A stretch of DNA of 64,000 nucleotides. Source: Alcaligenaceae bacterium (GTDB lineage: Bacteria; Pseudomonadota; Gammaproteobacteria; Burkholderiales; Burkholderiaceae_B). Positions 47,433 to 53,948 of this stretch are shown one piece after another. Position 1 is the first letter of the stretch, and the number at the start of each line of letters is the position of its first letter. A model generated the notes under the pieces. That model was not told the origin of the DNA, ran no database searches, and was given only the letters and a program-made list of their open reading frames with translations. The stretch spans positions 186,001 through 250,000 of the forward strand of contig JACCEO010000004.1 of assembly GCA_013416485.1 (NCBI GenBank), given 5' to 3'. Made by a program: the position numbers and the translations under genes.

Positions 47433-47891
47433 ATGAACAGCGGTGATCCGCGTTAGTGGGTGGCTGCTGTCAGGCAGCCCATTCAGGGGCGGGGGCGTTG
47501 CAATGATGTCGGCTAAGGTATAGCGATCTAGATGTGCCATAAATTGTGTTAATGCCCCCTTTAGTATGCCGGTTAGCCCGCACTGACCGCTAAGCGTGCA
47601 TGTGTTGTTGCCGCTCATGCATTCGACCAAGTTCAGGTCGTTTTCTGTGTCACGCACGACGGCGCCCAAGTTTATTTCTGATGGCGGGCGGCCTAGCCGC
47701 ATACCGCCATTTTTGCCCCTGACGGTGGTAAGCCACCCGTGTTGCGCCAGCTTGTGGGTAATTTTCATCAGGTGCGGTTCCGAGATGCCATAGGCCAGGG
47801 CAACCTCAGAGATAGTGCACAGGCGCTCGGGGCGTTCCCCTACGTACATTAGTAAGCGCATGGCATAGTCGGTCATGGTGGTTAGGCGCAT
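47424..47891 (-). CDS. nsrR: Rrf2-family NO-sensing repressor NsrR
   Basis: The 155-residue regulator has an N-terminal winged helix-turn-helix (about 1-70: MRLTTMTDYAMRLLMYVG, TISEVALAYGISEPHLMKITHKLAQHGWL). Three cysteines in ECMSGNNTCTLSGQCGL (Cys91, Cys98, Cys104) match the Fe-S cluster ligands of NsrR. Nitrosylation of the cluster relieves DNA binding. It lies 12 bases after nnrS at the end of the haemoglobin-nnrS-nsrR run, so it should be autoregulated through the operator at 49540-49562. Confidence 0.9.
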   Translation of the reverse strand: MRLTTMTDYAMRLLMYVGERPERLCTISEVALAYGISEPHLMKITHKLAQHGWLTTVRGKNGGMRLGRPPSEINLGAVVRDTENDLNLVECMSGNNTCTLSGQCGLTGILKGALTQFMAHLDRYTLADIIATPPPLNGLPDSSHPLTRITAVHEA

Positions 47892-47903
47892 AGTGGTTCC
47901 CGG

Positions 47904-49070
47904 TTAGCCGCGTGGCCGTATCAAAATGGGTGTAAAACGCCATAGGTACAGGAACATACATGCCATCCAGGCTAAGGCTGCAGCCTGTTGCAACCATAGC
48001 ATGTAGGGGGAAGGCCATAATGCTGCTAGTCGTAGTACTACCGACGCTATCATTAACCAGTAACTTGCCAGCATGCTGGTGTCCAAGGCTAAGGGGCGGC
48101 CTGTGTGACCTAGGGCGGTACGGGTCAGCATACCTATGATAAGTACAGCGAAACCACCCATACCTATAATGTGCACATGGGTAGCAGCACGAGCCAATAC
48201 GCCAGAGCCCCAGCCTGTTACGTGCGCAGCGGCAACGACCAAACCAATACCCATTAAGCCATAACCTAGATACAGTATCCACAGCATGGGCTTGTGCAAT
48301 ACCGCCATAGGCTTCCATAACAGCAGTTGCCATATGGCAATGATGCCGGCAATAGCCAGCCCTATGGCCATTAGCAGCTTCAGGCTAAGCAAACCAAAAA
48401 CAATCGCTGCTACGCTGGCGGCCAGTTGTATGTGTCCGCTGCCTACTAGCATGGGAATGTCTAAACCGGGCACCATACGCATGGCGAAAAAAGGAATGAC
48501 ACGTCGGCCTATTAATAGGGCAACTACTGCCATGCCGATCAGCCCTAGGTCAAAGCGCTGCATAAGTAGGACGTAGTTGCCTTCTAGCGTGGCTTGTAAA
48601 AACAGCAGATTGGCCACGCCTAAACCAGCAATTAACCAAGGCACGCCGTAATTGCGTTTGCTTTTTCCTTTGACCATCACCCTGAGTAGGCAGGCTGCAC
48701 TAATTCCAAAAAAAGCGGTTTCAGCAATGACAGCGATCCAAAAAGCAGTGGCCCCACCCGCCAGATAGCCTATTCTAGCGACCACCCACAGTAGGCATAC
48801 GCCAGCCAGTGGGCCGCCTTTCAATGGGTTGAATCCTGTCCATGTGGCGCTGGCAGTTAGCAGGAAAGCCACTGCAATAGTAATAATAAAACCCCATAGC
48901 ATTTCGTGTGCATGCCAGGCTAAAGCATTGAACGGCGCATTGATCCATTCGGGGTAAAAAATCCAGATGCCTATGGACACCAAAGCCGATAGCACCCCAA
49001 CGATATATAACGGACGAAACCCCAGGCTTAGGAAAGCGTTTAGGTCAGGACGAGCAGAGGTAGTGGTCAT
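47904..49070 (-). CDS. nnrS: NnrS family haem- and copper-containing membrane protein
   Basis: The 388-residue protein has about twelve TM segments and NnrS-family landmarks: FLSLGFRPLYIVGVLSALVS near the start, FNALAWHAHEMLWGFIITIAVAFLLTA, GRRVIPFFAMRM and HVHIIGMGGFAVLIIGMLTRTALGHTGRPL. NnrS helps cells withstand NO stress, probably by limiting NO-iron complexes. The frame continues to 49127; ATG 49070 (MTTTSARPDL) overlaps the haemoglobin stop by four bases and is preferred. Confidence 0.9.
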   Translation of the reverse strand: MTTTSARPDLNAFLSLGFRPLYIVGVLSALVSIGIWIFYPEWINAPFNALAWHAHEMLWGFIITIAVAFLLTASATWTGFNPLKGGPLAGVCLLWVVARIGYLAGGATAFWIAVIAETAFFGISAACLLRVMVKGKSKRNYGVPWLIAGLGVANLLFLQATLEGNYVLLMQRFDLGLIGMAVVALLIGRRVIPFFAMRMVPGLDIPMLVGSGHIQLAASVAAIVFGLLSLKLLMAIGLAIAGIIAIWQLLLWKPMAVLHKPMLWILYLGYGLMGIGLVVAAAHVTGWGSGVLARAATHVHIIGMGGFAVLIIGMLTRTALGHTGRPLALDTSMLASYWLMIASVVLRLAALWPSPYMLWLQQAAALAWMACMFLYLWRFTPILIRPRG

Positions 49071-49468
49071 GCAGATAGTTCCGAAGGAAGCCGGTCGGGG
49101 AAGTTGTTCAGCTGATATCCATACCAAAGACTGCGTGCGATACGGTGGGCGTATTCGTTGGCTTTTTCCGCTAAGTCGCGATTGGGTAAGGTGTCTGTGG
49201 TTTCATTGAACAGTTGCAGCCAATGCCTGAATAGGCTGGCTTTCAGGTCGGGTAGTGCTACGTGTTTAGGCATGGGTGTGCCATTAAAGGTACCTGCGCC
49301 TAATAGCAACGATGACCAGAATTGCACCATAATGGTTAAATGGGCATCCCAGTCACTGATGTGGGTAGTGAATATGGGGCCTAACAAGGCATCTACCCGG
49401 ATCTTGTCATAAAACCCATAGACCAGCGTTTCAATTTCTTCTTCAGTACACAGTTCGTGTCTGGCCAT
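49067..49468 (-). CDS. Group III truncated haemoglobin
   Basis: The 133-residue protein matches group III truncated haemoglobins: ETLVYGFYDKIRVDALLGPIF at about 13-33, VQFWSSLLLGAGTFNGTPMPKH, and the proximal His82 in LFRHWLQLFNET; WYGYQL closes the fold. Members bind O2/NO and are thought to detoxify reactive nitrogen. First gene of the NsrR-controlled run; its promoter and operator lie 70-120 bases upstream. Confidence 0.92.
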   Translation of the reverse strand: MARHELCTEEEIETLVYGFYDKIRVDALLGPIFTTHISDWDAHLTIMVQFWSSLLLGAGTFNGTPMPKHVALPDLKASLFRHWLQLFNETTDTLPNRDLAEKANEYAHRIARSLWYGYQLNNFPDRLPSELSA

Positions 49469-49539
49469 AGCAGGTATTCCTGGGTAAAGTTAAAATGCAT
49501 GTATCTGTCAGTTTTGTTACAAACAACGAACACATGGTA

Positions 49540-49562
49540 AAGATATATTTAATATCTATCTT
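49540..49562. promoter_or_regulatory. NsrR operator upstream of the haemoglobin-nnrS-nsrR operon
   Basis: The 23-base element starts AAGATATATTT and ends ATATCTATCTT. It agrees at 18 of 23 positions with the E. coli NsrR consensus as I recall it (AAGNTGCATTT-N-AAATGCANCTT family) and is itself a near-palindrome (9 of 11 half-site positions). It overlaps the -10 box of the predicted operon promoter, as expected for a repressor. Confidence 0.85.
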
Positions 49563-49586
49563 ATGAAAAAACGGCGTTAGCGTCAA
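49558..49586 (-). promoter_or_regulatory. Predicted sigma-70 promoter of the NO response operon
   Basis: Reading the minus strand, -35 TTGACG (49586-49581) and -10 TAAGAT (49563-49558) are separated by 17 bases. The -35 box has 5 of 6 consensus bases and the -10 has 4 of 6. The NsrR operator covers the -10 and the start site region. Transcription would begin near 49551, about 80 bases before the haemoglobin ATG. Confidence 0.7.
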
Positions 49587-49599
49587 TCGTCCCCACTCT

Positions 49600-50637
49600 T
49601 TGAATATGAATGAAACTACTCCTGAAAATGCTACGCTGACCTGCATAGTCCCCGGCCTGAATGAACAAAAAAATCTGGACGTTTTGTTGCCGCTATTGCT
49701 GGCAGAGCTACCGCAGCTAACTAGTCGTTATGAAATAATCGTGGTTGACGATGGCAGCACTGATGGCACAGCGGCTAGCATGGCTAGTTGGACTAGCCAA
49801 CATCCAGAAATTGTGTATTTACAGTTATCACGCAATTTTGGTAAAGAAGCCGCATTAACCGCTGGCTTACAGGCCGCCAAGGGGCAGGTAGTGGTTTGCA
49901 TGGACGCAGATCTACAACATCCCCCCGCCTTGATTGCGAAAATGTTTGCTCGCTGGCAGCAGGGTGTGGAAATGGTTTATGCCGTGCGTGCTTCGCGCGA
50001 TGATGAGTCGCTTTTCAAGCGCTGGGGGACGCGTTTGTTTTATAAGTTGATGCGTACTTCGGGTGGGCTGCAGGTGCCTGAAAATGCAGGTGACTTTCGC
50101 CTTATGGATCGCATCGTAGTGGATGCTTTGTTACAACTTCCCGAGCGCAACCGTTTCATGAAAGGGTTATTTGCCTGGGTAGGTTTTCAAGCGGAACCCA
50201 TGCCCTATATTCCTCCGGAACGTTTGCACGGCAATTCGTATTTCAATCCGCTGAAGTTATTTCGTTTTGCGCTGGATGGCTTAACGGCCTTTACCACCTG
50301 GCCTTTGCGTTTACTAAGTTTAGTGGGTACTAGCCTGTCGATGCTGTCCTTTCTGTATGGTTTATACATTGTTATTACTTACTTGCTGTATGGTGACCCT
50401 GTACAAGGTTGGGCGACCTTGGTGACCATAGTGTTGTTTTTTGCGGGCATCAACTTGATATCGCTGGGTGTATTGGGTGAATACATTGCGCGTATCTTTG
50501 GCGAAGTAAAAAACCGGCCAGTATATTTGGTTAGACGTCGGGTGGGGGCAGGATTGCCACGGGACTTGGCATCATGTGCTACGGCGGAAAGCCCAGTAGC
50601 GGCCCAAGACAAAGGTCATGACCGCGATAGCCATTAA
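49600..50637 (+). CDS. Family 2 glycosyltransferase, polyprenyl-phosphate type (ArnC/GtrB/LgmA-like)
   Basis: The 345-residue protein has a GT2 catalytic domain (TCIVPGLNEQKNLDVLLPLLL, IIVVDDGSTDGTAASM, the DxD region VCMDADLQHPPALIAKM, ENAGDFRLMDRIVVDALL). Two C-terminal TM helices (about 235-260 and 270-300) follow, with GEYIARIFGEVKNRPVYLV. This is the layout of enzymes that load a sugar on undecaprenyl phosphate (ArnC, GtrB, LgmA). Neighbouring GtrA-like and ChbG-like genes support a lipid-linked sugar used to decorate an envelope glycan or lipid A. The donor sugar is unknown. Its last 66 bases overlap the antisense end of gtrA. Confidence 0.87.
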   Translation: MNMNETTPENATLTCIVPGLNEQKNLDVLLPLLLAELPQLTSRYEIIVVDDGSTDGTAASMASWTSQHPEIVYLQLSRNFGKEAALTAGLQAAKGQVVVCMDADLQHPPALIAKMFARWQQGVEMVYAVRASRDDESLFKRWGTRLFYKLMRTSGGLQVPENAGDFRLMDRIVVDALLQLPERNRFMKGLFAWVGFQAEPMPYIPPERLHGNSYFNPLKLFRFALDGLTAFTTWPLRLLSLVGTSLSMLSFLYGLYIVITYLLYGDPVQGWATLVTIVLFFAGINLISLGVLGEYIARIFGEVKNRPVYLVRRRVGAGLPRDLASCATAESPVAAQDKGHDRDSH

Positions 50638-50961
50638 TATTAAGGCCAGCAGTAAATCATAGGGCAGGGTGGTGTGATGCAGCAACCAAGCATAGGCCAA
50701 TTCATTAACGGCAAACCCCAGTGCTGACACACCAAAAAAACGTAATGCTGCTCTGGCTACAGAGGTAGCGTGTTGTCGGAAGGTCAGGAAGTAGTGTCCC
50801 GTAAACGACACGCAAAACGCTACTAGCCAACCTATGAAGTTGGCCCCCAGGGGGGCCAAGTTGTTAATACTGACCAGTATCACCACAGCTAACCAGTGCG
50901 TGGCAGCAGCGGCACAGCCTACGGCAACAAACCAAGCAATCTGTTTGATAATAGAGTTCAT
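50572..50961 (-). CDS. GtrA-family membrane protein (candidate lipid-linked sugar flippase)
   Basis: The 129-residue protein has four TM helices (about 8-28, 38-58, 75-95, 102-122), the GtrA-like family layout, with SFTGHYFLTFR near helix 2 and a basic end GRYWAFRRS. GtrA-like proteins are thought to flip polyprenyl-linked sugars. The gene is squeezed antisense between two plus-strand genes: 3' overlap of 66 bases with the glycosyltransferase, and its start codon abuts that of the ChbG gene. Confidence 0.83.
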   Translation of the reverse strand: MNSIIKQIAWFVAVGCAAAATHWLAVVILVSINNLAPLGANFIGWLVAFCVSFTGHYFLTFRQHATSVARAALRFFGVSALGFAVNELAYAWLLHHTTLPYDLLLALILMAIAVMTFVLGRYWAFRRST

Positions 50962-50963
50962 TG

Positions 50964-51782
50964 ATGACCCCAGAATTTGCCATGAAGCAGGTTGAGAAAA
51001 AACGCATAATGCTGTGCGCAGATGATTTTGGCATGAACCAAGCCGTTAATGACGGCATAGTAGCCCTTGCAGAGCAAGGCCGTCTTAGTGCAACCTCATG
51101 TTTGGTTGGTGGCCCTGTATTTCGCAGCGGTACGTCGGCATTGTTGGCCTCGGGGTTGTCTAGTGGTTTGCATTTGAATTTTACTGAATCGATGGGACAA
51201 GCTGGCCTATATATGCCGGTCTCATCCTTGATCAGGCGCACTATGTTTAGGCAACTGGATGTGCAGCAACTACGTACGCAAATTGACCAGCAGTTGGATC
51301 AGTATGAGGATGCTATGGGGCAGCCTCCTGCCTTTGTCGATGGGCATCAGCATGTGCATCAGTTTGCGCAAATACGCACTGAATTAGTACAAGCACTAAA
51401 CCGACGCTATACGGAACATAAACCCTATTTGCGATACACCTGGCCAGCCAATCTACAAGACACGCCTAGGGCACAGCAGTTCAAGGCATATATTATTGCA
51501 GCCTTGGGTGCCAGGCCTTTTGCCACTTTGGCACGGCAACACGGTTACTCTACCAATCGTAATTTTTTGGGTGTGTATGACTTTGAAGGAGGTAGTCAGC
51601 GTTATGCGGCCTTGTTGAGTTCTTGGTTGCAGAACGCACAGGACGGCGACATGGTAATGTGCCATCCAGCAGCAAGTATTCAGGCCGATGATGGCTTGGG
51701 TGTGCAGCGCTATGCCGAGTTCCAGGTGTTAAGTAGCCCTGATCTGGGTTGCTGGTTAACTGCTTATGGTCTGTCTTTGTGA
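50964..51782 (+). CDS. ChbG/HpnK (YdjC-like) carbohydrate deacetylase
   Basis: The 272-residue protein has the metal-binding start MLCADDFGMNQAVNDGIV, GLHLNFTE, and the histidine cluster FVDGHQHVHQFAQI, hallmarks of YdjC-family deacetylases (ChbG, HpnK, LgmC). Such enzymes remove N-acetyl groups from GlcNAc-type sugars. With the adjacent GT2 and GtrA genes this suggests deacetylation of a polyprenyl-linked N-acetylhexosamine. ATG 50964 is used; ATG 50982 (MKQVEKKR) is an alternative that leaves more room for divergent promoters. Confidence 0.86.
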   Translation: MTPEFAMKQVEKKRIMLCADDFGMNQAVNDGIVALAEQGRLSATSCLVGGPVFRSGTSALLASGLSSGLHLNFTESMGQAGLYMPVSSLIRRTMFRQLDVQQLRTQIDQQLDQYEDAMGQPPAFVDGHQHVHQFAQIRTELVQALNRRYTEHKPYLRYTWPANLQDTPRAQQFKAYIIAALGARPFATLARQHGYSTNRNFLGVYDFEGGSQRYAALLSSWLQNAQDGDMVMCHPAASIQADDGLGVQRYAEFQVLSSPDLGCWLTAYGLSL

Positions 51783-51876
51783 AGCGTGTGGCTATCACTC
51801 GCTATCACGCTTGCAACAGTGCCAGTCTGTCTTTATGATTTTAGTATTCAGCTTATGATTCCCCAAGGAGCTTTAC

Positions 51877-52218
51877 ATGTCCGTCCCAGTTACTTTGATT
51901 AATGACAACTTTGCTGTCGCGCCTCAACTGTCGGCTGCTGATATGCAGGCCGTAGCCGATGCCGGCTTCAAAAGTGTCATTATCAACCGTCCTGACTTCG
52001 AAGAAGGTCCTGATCAACCCAGCTCAGTGAATGTGATCAAAGCAGCAGAGCAAGCCGGTTTGCGCGTTACGTACCAACCTGTGGTTAGCGGCAGGATTAC
52101 CGCAGAAGATGTACAGCAATTTTCAAGCTTACTTAGCGAAATGCCTGGCCCCATACTGGCTTTCTGTCGCTCGGGTGGACGTTGCACTCAGCTATACAGG
52201 TCAGCCACTGGCGTTTGA
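51877..52218 (+). CDS. TIGR01244/DUF442 family protein (rhodanese- or phosphatase-like)
   Basis: The 113-residue protein matches the small beta-lactamase-hydrolase-like (DUF442) family: an N-terminal block FAVAPQLSAADMQAVADAGFKSVIINRPDFEEGPDQPS and the Cys-containing loop GPILAFCRSGGRCTQLY (C-x5-R style). It has the fold of dual-specificity phosphatases; members fused to persulfide dioxygenase are linked to sulfide handling. A good Shine-Dalgarno (AAGGAGCTTT) precedes ATG 51877. Its stop codon lies inside the FNR box of the next gene. Confidence 0.82.
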   Translation: MSVPVTLINDNFAVAPQLSAADMQAVADAGFKSVIINRPDFEEGPDQPSSVNVIKAAEQAGLRVTYQPVVSGRITAEDVQQFSSLLSEMPGPILAFCRSGGRCTQLYRSATGV

Positions 52219-52228
52219 TTCAAATCAA
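52215..52228. promoter_or_regulatory. FNR/ANR box upstream of uspA-like gene
   Basis: TTGATTCAAATCAA is a perfect match to the FNR/ANR consensus TTGAT-N4-ATCAA. Its centre is 52221.5. A -10-like TATTTT at 52250-52255 would place transcription start near 52263, giving an operator centre of about -41.5, the classic class II activator position. This predicts oxygen-limited induction of the universal stress protein gene. Confidence 0.85.
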
Positions 52229-52316
52229 TTCTCACTGACTGTTACACTGTATTTTTAGACCAGTTCCGGTTAAGCTGAAAGCAGTTTAATTGCAGGTCTC
52301 TATAGGAGCACATAAT

Positions 52317-52784
52317 ATGTTCAAAAAAATTCTTATACCTACAGATGGCTCAGCTCTGTCGGCTCAAGCCGCCAACAAGGGTGTGTGCTTTGCTCGTGAA
52401 ATTGGTGCGGAAGTCGTGGCGCTTTATGTAACGCAACCATTTGCCGCCACTGTTGGCTTTGATGGCATGGCCGCTGCTTATGCAATTACCGACGAAGATT
52501 ACGATAAAACCGCACGTGATCAAGCGAATAAGTACTTGCAGGCCGTACTTGATCGCGCTGAAACCGCAGGCGTTAAAGCCACTGCTCGTGCTGTGTCTAA
52601 CTTTAATGTGGCTGATGGCTTGGTTCATACTGCCGAAGAAGAAGGTTGCGACTTGATCTTTATCGGTAGTCACGGGCGCAGTGGCTTGTCGCGCTTGCTA
52701 CTGGGTAGCGTCACAAATAAGGTACTTAGTTTGGCTAAGGTCGCAGTATTGGTATACCGCGTCAAAGAGCCTAGCGGCGAATAA
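52317..52784 (+). CDS. Universal stress protein, UspA family
   Basis: The 155-residue protein has the Usp fold: FKKILIPTDGSALSAQAAN at the start and the ATP-binding signature IGSHGRSGLSRLLLGSVTNKVL near the end (G-2x-G-9x-G-S/T). The family supports survival under growth arrest and low oxygen. The start at ATG 52317 is fixed by TAGGAGC 6-12 bases upstream. Control by the FNR box at 52215-52228 fits known ANR-dependent usp genes in other bacteria. Confidence 0.92.
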   Translation: MFKKILIPTDGSALSAQAANKGVCFAREIGAEVVALYVTQPFAATVGFDGMAAAYAITDEDYDKTARDQANKYLQAVLDRAETAGVKATARAVSNFNVADGLVHTAEEEGCDLIFIGSHGRSGLSRLLLGSVTNKVLSLAKVAVLVYRVKEPSGE

Positions 52785-52811
52785 GTAGTAACTTACTGTT
52801 TACGCCTACAG

Positions 52812-52843
52812 AAAATGCCACCTTCGGGTGGCATTTTGCGTTT
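52812..52843 (+). terminator. Rho-independent terminator after uspA-like gene
   Basis: An 11-bp perfect stem AAAATGCCACC (52812-52822) and GGTGGCATTTT (52827-52837) closes the stable TTCG tetraloop and is followed by GCGTTTATT. The A-rich and T-rich flanks make it workable in both directions; fdsD ends at 52859 on the other strand. Confidence 0.9.
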
Positions 52844-52858
52844 ATTGCATGTTAATGC

Positions 52859-53119
52859 TTAGTTCAGGTGTGCTTGGGGTTGTAAGCTGGTTTTATGTTG
52901 CATGACAGCATCTAGAACGATTTGGCTTAGGTGCATTTCGTCAACGCGTCCAGTAGGGTGGCATTCAATAAACTTCAATAAGGCAGTGCGCATGCGTGGT
53001 TCCCAGAACTTTTGGATGTGGTCGGCTATGTCCTGCATGCCTTCATTGCGGTTAGGCATGGCTTCGAAAAAAGCGCCTATGCGATTTGCCTGGCGTATCA
53101 GATGGGCTATGTTTTTCAT
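52859..53119 (-). CDS. fdsD: NAD-dependent formate dehydrogenase delta subunit
   Basis: The 86-residue protein fits FdsD: LIRQANRIGAFFEAMPNR at about 6-23, then DIADHIQKFWEPRMRTALLKFI. In cytoplasmic NAD-linked formate dehydrogenases FdsD helps assembly or stability of the FdsGBA complex. It overlaps the fdhD stop by four bases and is the last gene of the fds run. Confidence 0.88.
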   Translation of the reverse strand: MKNIAHLIRQANRIGAFFEAMPNRNEGMQDIADHIQKFWEPRMRTALLKFIECHPTGRVDEMHLSQIVLDAVMQHKTSLQPQAHLN

Positions 53120-53946
53120 ACTGAATTCCTTGGGTCTAGCAGAAATTCTGGATGGCTATAGACGGTGAAATGTTCACCGCGGACAAATCCAGTCAGCATC
53201 AAGTTCAGGTCTGTGGCTAGGCGCACGGCATATGAGGTGGGTGCTGATACCGCGACTAGGGTAGACACCCCTGCCGCCACTGTTTTTTGTACCATCTCGA
53301 AGCTGGCACGGCTGGAAATAACAAAAAAACCTGAATCTAATACTGTTTTCTGGCGCAATAAGCTGCCGATCAACTTATCAAGGGCGTTGTGGCGACCGAC
53401 ATCTTCGCGGGTATGGGAAATCGTGCCATCCTGGGTGGCCCATGCTGCTCCGTGTGTAGCACCAGTTTGCTTATGCAGGGGCTGGCTGGCGCGCAAACCT
53501 TCAGCCGCTAGCAAGATAGCAGCAGGTGAAGTTTTTACCTGTGGTGCAGGTAGCGCTGTTAATTCACGTTGTACCTGGCTTAAGGTTTCCAATCCGCACA
53601 GACCGCAACCCGTGCGGCCCGCCATTTGACGGCGACGTTGTTTTAATTGATTTAAGCAGGCAGAAGCTATGTGTAGTTGTATAACCCAGCCTTGGGGTTG
53701 TTTGACGATATCGATGTCGTAGATATCGCTTGCTGAACGGATGATGCCCTCGGTGTAAGAAAAGCCTATGGCAAGATCTTCCAGATGGGTGGGCGAGGCA
53801 AGCAAGGTGGCATGGCTGATGTCGTTGTACTCTAAAGCTACGGCAACCTCTTCGGCCAGCTCATCGGTTTCAGCGTGTAGCTCGCCCAATTGGCCAGAGC
53901 GCATCACCGTATGCATCAGGCTGCCTTGTAAGCGTGTGGTGGGCAC
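53116..53946 (-). CDS. fdhD: Formate dehydrogenase sulfurtransferase FdhD/FdsC
   Basis: The 276-residue protein carries the catalytic loop RTGCGLCGLETL (CxxC near 115-118) and segments HTREDVGRHNALDKLIG and VISSRASFEMVQKTVAAGVSTLVAVSAPTSYAV. FdhD (FdsC in this operon type) passes sulfur to the Mo-bis-MGD cofactor before insertion in the dehydrogenase. It is intact even though its client subunit FdsA is broken, and starts 2 bases after fdsA. Confidence 0.93.
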   Translation of the reverse strand: MPTTRLQGSLMHTVMRSGQLGELHAETDELAEEVAVALEYNDISHATLLASPTHLEDLAIGFSYTEGIIRSASDIYDIDIVKQPQGWVIQLHIASACLNQLKQRRRQMAGRTGCGLCGLETLSQVQRELTALPAPQVKTSPAAILLAAEGLRASQPLHKQTGATHGAAWATQDGTISHTREDVGRHNALDKLIGSLLRQKTVLDSGFFVISSRASFEMVQKTVAAGVSTLVAVSAPTSYAVRLATDLNLMLTGFVRGEHFTVYSHPEFLLDPRNSV

Positions 53947-53948
53947 GT

